Shown piece by piece: positions 1 through 5,247 of a stretch of 5,247 nt of DNA; the first letter of the stretch is position 1; every line of letters begins with the position of its first letter. Origin of the DNA: Ruminococcaceae bacterium UBA1865 (GTDB lineage Bacteria; Bacillota; Clostridia; Oscillospirales; Acutalibacteraceae); the NCBI GenBank assembly GCA_002338255.1, contig DDHX01000018.1, forward strand, positions 26,659 to 31,905, given 5' to 3'. Both the position numbers and the translations under genes were made by a program. The notes below the pieces were generated by a model. It saw nothing but the letters and a program-made list of their open reading frames with translations. It was not told the origin of the DNA and did not search any database.

Positions 1-908
1 GTTTCGGAATTTACAATATCACGGTTCAGTGCTGAAACATAGCCGACGGTAACACTTGAGTTGAATTCCATGCCGCCCGGATTTCCGATTGCCATGACGG
101 TATCCGCAACCTTTAAGTCGCCGGAAGAGCCAAACTCAGCTGCTGTAAGACCGGTTGCTTCTATCTTGATAACGGCCAAATCAGTAACACTGTCGCTGCC
201 GATCAGTTTTGCCTGATATGTTTTACCTGTTGACAGGACAACTTTTAAAGTTGACGCACCGTCAACAACGTGCGCATTTGTAATAATATAGCCGTCACTC
301 GTCGCAATGATACCGGAGCCTTCGCTCGTCGGATCAACTGCGGATTCCTGCGCGGCGGTGTTTGCATTGTTCCCGGCGTTACCCTGAGCGTTATTTCCGC
401 CGATGGTGTAACGGGCGTTCTGCGTCAATTGATAATTCTGAATACACACAACCGACGGAACAACCTTTTCGGCAATTTGCTGTTTGGTCAGTTCACCACT
501 TGTTGCGGCAGTGTTGGTGGTTCCGCTGTTGACAAGCTTTGTCACGGTAAACGCCGCGTTGCTGTTGCTTGTCGCTCCGTTCAGCTTGATGTATCCGTTG
601 TTGACGAGTGTTGCAAAGCCGCCGATTGAACCGGCTGAAATGACAAAACAAGCCATCACACCCGCAAGCACCTTTACAAAGGTTTTTTTACCTTTATGCT
701 TTTTCTTGGGTGGTTCCGCAAAGAACGAGGGAATCGGCTGTTGTGGGGCGGATGGCTGCTGCCAACTGTAGACCGGCGGTTCCTGCGGCTTGCTGTAATG
801 GTAGCTGTTACCCTGCCATTCGGTTTGTGACCCCTGTGGGTTTGAATTTGTACCTGTCGAATTTGTCAGGTTGCTGTTATTTTCATCATCTTCATATGGA
901 TTATACAT
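1..908 (-). CDS. htrA: HtrA/DegP-like membrane-anchored serine protease (S1C), 3' part cut off by window edge
   Basis: This is the N-terminal 302 residues of a trypsin-like HtrA protease, a family that degrades or refolds damaged exported proteins at the outer face of the membrane. Residues 1-76 form a hydrophilic, N/Q/P/S-rich cytoplasmic tail ending in a Lys-rich stretch (KKKHKGKK, 68-75). One membrane helix follows at about 77-101, so the protease lies outside the cell. A low-complexity T/N/S/G linker runs to about 138. The protease domain then starts (QIAEKVVPSVV, 144-154) with an N/G/A-rich insert at about 164-190. The catalytic His is in TNAHVVDG (His213) and the catalytic Asp in TDLAVIKI (Asp243); AIGNPGG is at 273-279. 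The catalytic Ser motif (GNSGGP in the family) and any PDZ domain would lie beyond position 1, so activity cannot be confirmed here. The ATG at 908 has an AAGGA site 9 nt upstream. The frame stays open to the left edge. The family call is firm; the exact paralogue is not. Confidence 0.93.
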   Translation of the reverse strand, partial: MYNPYEDDENNSNLTNSTGTNSNPQGSQTEWQGNSYHYSKPQEPPVYSWQQPSAPQQPIPSFFAEPPKKKHKGKKTFVKVLAGVMACFVISAGSIGGFATLVNNGYIKLNGATSNSNAAFTVTKLVNSGTTNTAATSGELTKQQIAEKVVPSVVCIQNYQLTQNARYTIGGNNAQGNAGNNANTAAQESAVDPTSEGSGIIATSDGYIITNAHVVDGASTLKVVLSTGKTYQAKLIGSDSVTDLAVIKIEATGLTAAEFGSSGDLKVADTVMAIGNPGGMEFNSSVTVGYVSALNRDIVNSE

Positions 909-917
909 AAAATCATT

Positions 918-922
918 TCCTT
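918..922 (-). promoter_or_regulatory. Ribosome-binding site of the htrA-like gene
   Basis: On the minus strand AAGGA lies 9 nt before the ATG at 908, inside a purine-rich AAAGGAAAT context. This spacing is normal and supports that start. A second ATG at 916-914 is out of frame and too close to the site. Confidence 0.75.
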
Positions 923-1000
923 TCAGCTTTTTTATTCGCTTGCTGTGATTCTTATTATGCCTGTGTTATGTGAAAAGGATGTGATTATTAGTTTATATTT

Positions 1001-1029
1001 TTATGATATTTTTGAGAAGAATATGTAAA
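1001..1029 (-). promoter_or_regulatory. Possible promoter of the htrA-like gene (weak)
   Basis: On the minus strand TTTACA (1029-1024) resembles a -35 box. It is followed after 17 nt by TCATAA (1006-1001), or after 15 nt by the better -10 match TATCAT (1008-1003). This would give a leader of roughly 85-90 nt. The -35 overlaps a small dyad, AAGAC-N-GTCTT (1028-1038). The whole stretch is AT-rich, so chance matches are likely, and this is only the best candidate seen. Confidence 0.25.
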
Positions 1030-1084
1030 GACAGTCTTACCAAATTGTGAACAAGCCGAAATCCCGGCCCTGTTTTTATAATAT

Positions 1085-1109
1085 GCCGCATTGCCTGGCT
1101 AAATGCGGC
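1085..1109. repeat. Perfect 8-bp inverted repeat (hairpin)
   Basis: GCCGCATT (1085-1092) and AATGCGGC (1102-1109) are exact inverted copies around a 9-nt loop that can itself form a small GCC/GGC pairing. Neither strand has a good T-run after it; the minus strand continues ATATTATAAAAA. It could be a weak second terminator behind the chemoreceptor gene, or a protein-binding dyad upstream of htrA. Confidence 0.6.
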
Positions 1110-1136
1110 GCTTTGTGAACATAAAATAAAAGCGCC
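1107..1136. repeat. Perfect 8-bp inverted repeat overlapping both neighbouring hairpins
   Basis: GGCGCTTT (1107-1114) and AAAGCGCC (1129-1136) are exact inverted copies with a 14-nt spacer. The left arm shares 3 nt with the 1085-1109 hairpin. The right arm shares 5 nt with the terminator stem, so this pairing cannot coexist fully with either of them. Confidence 0.55.
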
Positions 1137-1160
1137 CATGCCGGTTATAGCATGGGTGCC
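1121..1160 (-). terminator. Intrinsic terminator of the chemoreceptor gene
   Basis: Read on the minus strand, the arm 1159-1150 pairs with 1141-1132 (core CCCATGC/GCATGGG plus two outer pairs, one C-A mismatch) around an 8-nt loop. A T-rich run, TTTTATTTTAT (1131-1121), follows directly. It sits about 34 nt past the TAA at 1194-1196 and should end that transcript before htrA. On the plus strand no T-run follows, so it is directional. Confidence 0.8.
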
Positions 1161-1193
1161 CTTATCAATTCAATCATTTTAATGTGCTTTGAG

Positions 1194-2429
1194 TTATGCC
1201 ATTGCTTGGTTGGAAACTTCAATTTTATTGCTTGCAATAATACCATTTAACACAGAAAGCTGGGAGGATAGCTCTTCCGCAGAAGCCGCGTTTTGTTCTG
1301 TAATTTTAGAGGTGTCTTGAATCGCTTTCAATACATCCTCCAAGCCGTCGGTAACCCGCGAAATCTGTTGTGCGTCCTGAGTAGTTGCTTGTGAAATTTG
1401 ATTAATCAGCAGAGTGAATTTCTGGGATTTATCAATAATCGAAGATAAAGTCTGTGCGGATGCATTTGCAATTTCCGTCCCGCTCTTAACATTTTTCACA
1501 GAATTTTCAATCAGTGCGGAGGTATTGCCAGCTGCTTCGGCACTTTTCCCGGAAAGGTTTCTCACTTCATCGGCAACAACGGCAAAGCCTTTTCCCGCCA
1601 CGCCTGCACGTGCCGCTTCAACAGCAGCATTCAGCGCCAGTATATTGGTTTGGAACGCGATATCATCAATTGATTTGATTATTTTTTCAATTTCCTTTGA
1701 TGATTTTTCAATTTCCTCCATTGCGGAAATCATTTCCTGCATTTTGGCGTTTTCACCATCCATCTCATCCGCAACTTGAGCGGAGATGGTGTTGGCATTG
1801 TTTGAATGATCTGCATTCGATTTTATATGTGCGGCAACCGCATTGATCGAATCAAAAAGCGCTTGCAGTGTTTGAACTTGTTGTTCTGCGTTTTGTGCCA
1901 TTTCCATTGAGTTATTGGAAACACTTTCCGAAATAAGTGTAATTTGCTTTGTGGCGTCTTTCAAATATTCAATCATTTTACTTTGTTTATCTGACGCCGT
2001 ATACAGCACTGTAACATCATGCACAGCTTCAAGGTGCCCTATCTTATTGCCCTTTTTATCATAAACGTATTGAAGACCAATTTCTAAACCCACGCCGTTT
2101 TCTCTGTAGCTTGTGCTGGTAATGCCCCTTCTTAGGCAGTTAATCCCGCAGTTTTCTGTGCCGCAAACATCGGTGTTCATCGTAGCGCAATTTAATCCAA
2201 TAAGCTCTTTTCTGCTTTTTCCCATGGATTTTTCCACAGCTTTGTTGGCAAAAGTCCAGTTCATATCCATATCGGTTACTGAAATCATATAAGGCACGCC
2301 ATCTAATATGCTTTCGAACCACTGCGTTTTGTCCTCTAATTTATTGGCAAGAATAATTGTCCTAATCACTAAACAAACAATTGCTATGATTGCTAAAACG
2401 AGTGATATTTGCAATAACAAATTAATCAT
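1194..2429 (-). CDS. Methyl-accepting chemotaxis-type protein with cytoplasmic Cys-rich PAS domain
   Basis: This is a 411-residue signal transducer that probably couples an intracellular cue, sensed by a PAS domain, to a CheA/CheW kinase complex. A single hydrophobic helix covers about residues 4-28, with almost nothing outside the membrane. There is no extracellular ligand domain and no HAMP domain. The PAS domain spans about 37-143 ([20 protein letters not shown] near its start, [10 protein letters not shown] near its end). It carries four cysteines (81, 89, 94, 98), most of them in [19 protein letters not shown] long coiled-coil signalling domain follows. Its highly conserved tip runs from about 254 to 300 ([20 protein letters not shown], then [16 protein letters not shown]), which makes the family call certain. 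No CheR-docking pentapeptide is seen at the C-terminus (SNQAMA). By eye the gene is more AT-rich than cobO and nrdJ. The ligand is unknown. The start is uncertain: the ATG at 2429 lies only 1 nt from a strong GAGGG site, so TTG codons 4 or 6 are alternatives. Promoter and terminator are both visible, suggesting a single-gene unit. Confidence 0.93.
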   Translation of the reverse strand: MINLLLQISLVLAIIAIVCLVIRTIILANKLEDKTQWFESILDGVPYMISVTDMDMNWTFANKAVEKSMGKSRKELIGLNCATMNTDVCGTENCGINCLRRGITSTSYRENGVGLEIGLQYVYDKKGNKIGHLEAVHDVTVLYTASDKQSKMIEYLKDATKQITLISESVSNNSMEMAQNAEQQVQTLQALFDSINAVAAHIKSNADHSNNANTISAQVADEMDGENAKMQEMISAMEEIEKSSKEIEKIIKSIDDIAFQTNILALNAAVEAARAGVAGKGFAVVADEVRNLSGKSAEAAGNTSALIENSVKNVKSGTEIANASAQTLSSIIDKSQKFTLLINQISQATTQDAQQISRVTDGLEDVLKAIQDTSKITEQNAASAEELSSQLSVLNGIIASNKIEVSNQAMA

Positions 2430-2430
2430 T

Positions 2431-2435
2431 CCCTC
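2431..2435 (-). promoter_or_regulatory. Ribosome-binding site of the chemoreceptor gene, oddly close to its ATG
   Basis: GAGGG on the minus strand ends 1 nt before the ATG at 2429, which is too close for normal initiation. The in-frame TTG at codon 4 (2420-2418) lies 10 nt from it and would be better placed. That would shorten the protein by three residues, all just ahead of the membrane helix. Confidence 0.55.
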
Positions 2436-2456
2436 TATATTATTCTTTATTGTTAC

Positions 2457-2485
2457 ATAATACCAAAAAAAATATCAAATATCAA
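2457..2485 (-). promoter_or_regulatory. Sigma-A-type promoter of the chemoreceptor gene
   Basis: On the minus strand TTGATA (2485-2480) is followed by a 17-nt, T-rich spacer and TATTAT (2462-2457). Each box is one base from consensus. The predicted start is about 20 nt before the start codon. The -35 box lies in a tandem 7-bp repeat (ATATCAA twice on the plus strand, 2472-2485). No sigma-28-type flagellar promoter is seen. Confidence 0.6.
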
Positions 2486-2572
2486 TAAAAATCTCAAATA
2501 TATTTACATTAGTATGACCATTTATTATATTAAAATAGCAAATAGGGAAGAACAACATATTTTAGGCACTCA

Positions 2573-2601
2573 TTGACAGAAAAATATGCTATGATAATAA
2601 T
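2573..2601 (+). promoter_or_regulatory. Sigma-A-type promoter of cobO
   Basis: A perfect TTGACA (2573-2578) is followed after 16 nt by TAATAA with an upstream TG (extended -10), or after 17 nt by AATAAT (2596-2601). The leader would be about 25 nt, too short for a cobalamin riboswitch downstream of this start site. Confidence 0.6.
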
Positions 2602-2620
2602 ACACCAAAAAATACGATTT

Positions 2621-2625
2621 GGAGA
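2621..2625 (+). promoter_or_regulatory. Ribosome-binding site of cobO
   Basis: GGAGA lies 7 nt before the ATG at 2633, an ideal spacing that fixes the start. The ATG at 2626 is out of frame and directly abuts the site. Confidence 0.8.
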
Positions 2626-2632
2626 ATGAACT

Positions 2633-3157
2633 ATGAATGGACTGACTCATATATACTGCGGCGACGGTAAGGGAAAAACCACCGCCGCTGTCGGACTTGG
2701 CGTACGCGCCTGCGGCAGCGGAAAACGGGTGATGCTGGTTCAGTTTTTAAAAGGGAACACCTCCAGCGAACTGATTGTACTCAGACAGCTCAAAAATTTC
2801 AATGTACTGCCCGCACCAAGCAGTATTAAATTTACCTTTCAAATGACAAAGAAGGAGCTGGAAGAAACGGCCATGCTTTGCGCTGGTCTGTTCTGCAAAG
2901 CTGTTGCGGCGGTGAACGCGGATGACTGCGATATGCTGATTCTCGACGAAGTTTTCGGCGCAGTCAACTGTGATTTGCTCGACAATAAAATGCTGATTGA
3001 CTTAATAAAAAACAAGCCCCAGAAACTGGAGCTTGTCCTTACCGGACGCGACCCAAAACCGGAGGTTCTGGAACTCGCCGATTATATTTCCGAAATCAAA
3101 AAAGTGAAGCACCCCTTTGACCAGGATATCCCCGCCCGCCGGGGAATTGAATTTTAG
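2633..3157 (+). CDS. cobO: Corrinoid adenosyltransferase (CobO/CobA/BtuR family)
   Basis: This 174-residue cytoplasmic enzyme transfers the adenosyl group of ATP to reduced cob(I) corrinoids, forming the cobalt-carbon bond of adenosylcobalamin or its precursor. The P-loop is GDGKGKTT (residues 10-17), near the N-terminus as usual for the family. VMLVQFLKG (33-41) and the acidic strand MLILDEV (101-107, Asp105/Glu106) follow. LTGRD (136-140) and the family-typical C-terminal block KHPFDQDIPARRGIEF (159-174) complete the fold. The length is close to that of other short family members, and nothing essential appears missing. It has its own promoter and ribosome-binding site and is divergent from the chemoreceptor gene. 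It ends 6 bp from the convergent nrdJ gene, whose product uses adenosylcobalamin. No other cobalamin-synthesis gene is in view, so it may act in salvage as well as in de novo synthesis. A CobO-versus-BtuR role distinction cannot be made from sequence alone. Confidence 0.94.
   Translation: MNGLTHIYCGDGKGKTTAAVGLGVRACGSGKRVMLVQFLKGNTSSELIVLRQLKNFNVLPAPSSIKFTFQMTKKELEETAMLCAGLFCKAVAAVNADDCDMLILDEVFGAVNCDLLDNKMLIDLIKNKPQKLELVLTGRDPKPEVLELADYISEIKKVKHPFDQDIPARRGIEF
3129..3155 (+). terminator. Possible terminator-like hairpin inside the end of cobO
   Basis: CCCCG (3130-3134) and CGGGG (3140-3144) pair around a 5-nt loop, with one more T-A pair outside. AATTGAATTTT follows up to the cobO stop codon. 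The stem is short but GC-rich; the T-run is interrupted. With only 6 bp between cobO and nrdJ, no other terminator can fit between them, so this is the only candidate seen. It would serve the plus strand only. Confidence 0.3.
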
Positions 3158-3163
3158 CGTATG

Positions 3164-5247
3164 TTATCCGCATTTACCGTAGCCGCACTGGCGGCACATC
3201 ACACAGCCGCCCTCGTGCTCTAACTTGGCACCGCACTCGGGGCAGAAATGCATTCGCCCGGGAACATCTTCCGTCACCGGCGCGGATGACCGCACCGGCT
3301 TATCGCTCGATTCCGCAACGACATTCCAGTTGCCTAATTCAACTTGCTGCTTATAAACGCGCTCGATGGTTTTGGCAATTGCATCCGGGCAGGAAGTACA
3401 TTTCATACCGGACTGACGGACTGTTGACGGGCAGCGGATTCCCTTGAGCTGGTCAACGATACTTTTCACGTCCATTCCGCTTCGCAGGGCGATGGATGCC
3501 AAACGCGCGGTTGCCTCCGACTGCGACGGGCAGCCGCCGGCTTTCCCAGTGTTTGTGAAGACCTCGCAAATTCCCTTGTCGTCATAATTTACCGTGATAT
3601 ATAAGTTTCCGCAGCCTATTTTGACCCGTTCCGTGATTCCCATCACTGTGTCCGGGCGCGGGCGCGGTATGATATGGTCAGACTCGTCCGGTTCCCCGGA
3701 GGGCTGGCCTTCTTTTTTGACCTTGCCAATATTGAGTACCTGTTCGGCGCGGCTGCCGTCACGGTAAATGGTAACGCCTTTGCAGTCAAGCTGATAGGCA
3801 AGCGTGTAAACTTCAGCAACCTCGTCGCGCGTAGCGTCTTTTGAGAAGTTGACGGTTTTTGAAACAGCATTGTCGGTGCCCTTTTGAAACGCCGCCTGCA
3901 TCCGGATATGATACTCCGGACTGATGTCGTGCGCTGAAACAAACACACGACGCAAATCCTCCGGCAGCTCCTCAATGTGAGCAACCGTGCCCTCCTTGGC
4001 AATTCGTTTCATCAGTTCCTCGGAATAAAGGCCACGATTTTCAAGCTCCGCCTTTAAAATCGGATTTACTTCAATCATTTCGGTACCGTCCATGATGTTG
4101 CGGACGAACACATAACCGAAAATCGGCTCGACTCCGCTGGAGCAGCCGCCGATAATGGACAGCGTTCCGGTCGGCGCAATGGTAGTAATCGTGCCGTTGC
4201 GCTGCGGCTCTCCGTTGGAAAGAATGCTTTCTTCAAACAACGGGAACGCGCCGCGTGTTTTCGCCAGCTCAGCGCTCTCTGCACGGCCGCATTTGGTAAT
4301 AAACTTCATAACCTTTTCACCCAGCTGGGTTGCCTCATCGGAATTGTACGGAATTCCAAGCAGCAGCAGACTGTCCGCCCAACCCATGACGCCCAGACCG
4401 ATTTTTCTCGTCTGTTTTGTAACACGGTCAATATTTTCGAGCGGATATTTATTCGCATCAATCACATTATCTAAAAAATGTACCGCGTTCTTTACGGTCA
4501 CTGTAAGCTTGTCCCAGTCAAATTCCTTCTTACCGCCTGCTGTTTTCAGCATTTTGATCAGGTTGATCGAACCAAGATTACACGATTCATACGGAAGCAG
4601 CGGCTGCTCGCCGCAGGGATTTGTGGATTCGATTTCACCCTGTGCCGGAACAATATTGTCGCGGTTCAGCCGGTCAAGAAAAATAATCCCCGGCTCACCG
4701 TTGTGCCACGCGGCATCGACAATACGGTCAAAAACAGTGCGGGCGTGCAGCTTGGAAACAGGCTGCTTTGTGTGCGGATCAATCAAGTCAAAATCGGCGT
4801 CCTGTTCCACCGCCTTCATGAATTCCTCCGTTAAGCCCACGGAAATATTAAAGTTGTTGATTTCGTTATTATTTGATTTACAGTCGATAAAGTCCATAAT
4901 ATCCGGATGGTCAATACGCAGGATACCCATGTTCGCACCGCGGCGGGTACCGCCCTGTTTCACTGCCTCGGTTGCCATATTGAATACTTTCATAAAGCTG
5001 ATGGGTCCGGAAGCGACGCCGCCGGTAGAATTGACCGCGCTGCCCTGCTGGCGCAGGCGTGAGAATGAAAAGCCCGTACCGCCGCCGGATTTATGGATGA
5101 GTGCGGCCTGCTTAATCGCCTCGAAAATATCCTCCATGCTGTCCGCTACCGGTAGCACAAAGCACGCTGAAAGCTGACCGAGCGGCCGGCCGGCATTCAT
5201 CAGTGTTGGAGAATTCGGCAAAAATTCAAGCTCCGTCATCATTTTGT
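3164..5247 (-). CDS. nrdJ: Class II (adenosylcobalamin-dependent) ribonucleotide reductase, N-terminus cut off by window edge
   Basis: This enzyme reduces ribonucleotides to deoxyribonucleotides for DNA synthesis, using adenosylcobalamin to create a thiyl radical without oxygen. Residues are counted from the Met at 5242. NSPTLMNAG is at 10-18 and the first redox Cys at 27 (QLSACFVLP). The NPCGE motif at 208-212 holds Asn208, radical Cys210 and Glu212. The partner Cys is 221 (ESCNLGSINL), 11 residues on, as in Thermotoga NrdJ. A phosphate-loop-like APTGT lies at 356-360. A TSCPD-type domain covers about 535-630 (literal TSCPD at 616-620). The tail has paired Cys at 667/670 and 680/683, resembling a zinc ribbon, and a final CGYGKC (686-691) fitting the redox pair that re-reduces the active site. 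The frame continues open to the right edge (AAA precedes the ATG), so the Met at 5242 is internal. From the position of Cys27, roughly 100 residues are missing. The TAA is at 3164-3166. Confidence 0.95.
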   Translation of the reverse strand, partial: KMMTELEFLPNSPTLMNAGRPLGQLSACFVLPVADSMEDIFEAIKQAALIHKSGGGTGFSFSRLRQQGSAVNSTGGVASGPISFMKVFNMATEAVKQGGTRRGANMGILRIDHPDIMDFIDCKSNNNEINNFNISVGLTEEFMKAVEQDADFDLIDPHTKQPVSKLHARTVFDRIVDAAWHNGEPGIIFLDRLNRDNIVPAQGEIESTNPCGEQPLLPYESCNLGSINLIKMLKTAGGKKEFDWDKLTVTVKNAVHFLDNVIDANKYPLENIDRVTKQTRKIGLGVMGWADSLLLLGIPYNSDEATQLGEKVMKFITKCGRAESAELAKTRGAFPLFEESILSNGEPQRNGTITTIAPTGTLSIIGGCSSGVEPIFGYVFVRNIMDGTEMIEVNPILKAELENRGLYSEELMKRIAKEGTVAHIEELPEDLRRVFVSAHDISPEYHIRMQAAFQKGTDNAVSKTVNFSKDATRDEVAEVYTLAYQLDCKGVTIYRDGSRAEQVLNIGKVKKEGQPSGEPDESDHIIPRPRPDTVMGITERVKIGCGNLYITVNYDDKGICEVFTNTGKAGGCPSQSEATARLASIALRSGMDVKSIVDQLKGIRCPSTVRQSGMKCTSCPDAIAKTIERVYKQQVELGNWNVVAESSDKPVRSSAPVTEDVPGRMHFCPECGAKLEHEGGCVMCRQCGYGKCG

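Larger units (their letters stand above)
909..1193. other. Non-coding gap between htrA-like gene and chemoreceptor gene
   Basis: No open frame here has a ribosome-binding site or protein-like composition. The left part (909-1040) is AT-rich and would hold the htrA promoter and leader. The right part (about 1085-1160) is dominated by three overlapping inverted repeats, one of them the terminator of the chemoreceptor gene. No riboswitch or small-RNA family is recognised. Confidence 0.7.
2430..2632. other. Divergent AT-rich control region between chemoreceptor gene and cobO
   Basis: Apart from the two promoters and ribosome-binding sites, this stretch holds only AT-rich sequence with a short tandem ATATCAA repeat. 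About 87 bp separate the two -35 boxes (2486-2572). No conserved riboswitch core or convincing long operator dyad is seen. Confidence 0.6.

Noticed and set aside
270..910. Several plus-strand open frames opposite htrA
   Set aside because: They are antisense to the HtrA coding frame, which has its catalytic motifs in order; their compositions are Val/Cys/Arg-rich and not protein-like.
1085..1159. CRISPR array or insertion-sequence end
   Set aside because: The inverted repeats are short, not evenly spaced and not repeated as units, and no transposase or Cas gene is nearby. A terminator explains the strongest one.
1414..1779. Plus-strand open frame opposite the chemoreceptor signalling domain
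   Set aside because: It is the Ser/Ala/Phe-rich mirror of the conserved signalling tip, with no independent evidence for expression.
2430..2632. Cobalamin riboswitch upstream of cobO
   Set aside because: The predicted leader is only about 25 nt. The whole gap is about 200 nt of AT-rich DNA shared with the divergent promoter, and no B12-box-like core is visible.
4155..5177. Long plus-strand open frame (340 codons) opposite nrdJ
   Set aside because: It lies wholly antisense to an unmistakable nrdJ sequence, has no recognisable domain, and its length follows from nrdJ codon use.
5240..5242. ATG at 5242 as the true start of nrdJ
   Set aside because: The frame stays open to the window edge (AAA precedes it). 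The first redox Cys would be only 27 residues from this Met, far too close for the family, so the real start lies outside the window.

Overview
The window reads as ordinary chromosomal DNA from a Gram-positive anaerobe of the Clostridia, possibly an Oscillospirales/Ruminococcaceae relative. This is inferred from four things: an adenosylcobalamin-dependent (class II) ribonucleotide reductase of the long Cys-tailed type, an HtrA protease with a cytoplasmic tail and one membrane anchor, strong AAGGA/GGAGA ribosome-binding sites, and AT-rich intergenic regions beside coding DNA of moderate GC. No transposon, CRISPR array, tRNA, rRNA or phage gene is visible. Genus or species cannot be assigned.

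Layout, left to right. (1) Positions 1-908, minus strand: the N-terminal 302 residues of a membrane-anchored HtrA/DegP-type serine protease, cut by the left edge before the catalytic serine. (2) Positions 909-1193: a non-coding gap holding the htrA ribosome-binding site, a possible promoter, and a cluster of three overlapping inverted repeats. One of these repeats is a good intrinsic terminator for the next gene. (3) Positions 1194-2429, minus strand: a 411-residue methyl-accepting chemotaxis-type signalling protein with one N-terminal membrane helix, a cytoplasmic PAS domain carrying four clustered cysteines, and a canonical signalling hairpin. (4) Positions 2430-2632: a short AT-rich divergent control region with a recognisable sigma-A-type promoter on each side. 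(5) Positions 2633-3157, plus strand: a corrinoid adenosyltransferase of the CobO/CobA/BtuR family. (6) Positions 3164-5247, minus strand: the class II ribonucleotide reductase NrdJ, cut at its N-terminus by the right edge and convergent with cobO across a 6-bp gap.

Functionally, the clearest link is between the last two genes. CobO makes the adenosyl-cobalt bond of adenosylcobalamin, and NrdJ needs that cofactor to generate its active-site thiyl radical. They are transcribed towards each other, so this is a neighbourhood link and not an operon. The chemoreceptor and the protease are probably independent units, separated by a terminator.

I found no convincing previously undescribed multi-gene system. 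The points most worth a second look are the four-cysteine PAS domain of the receptor, its ambiguous start codon, the interlocking hairpins at 1085-1159, and the cobO/nrdJ tail-to-tail arrangement with a GC-rich hairpin inside the end of cobO.
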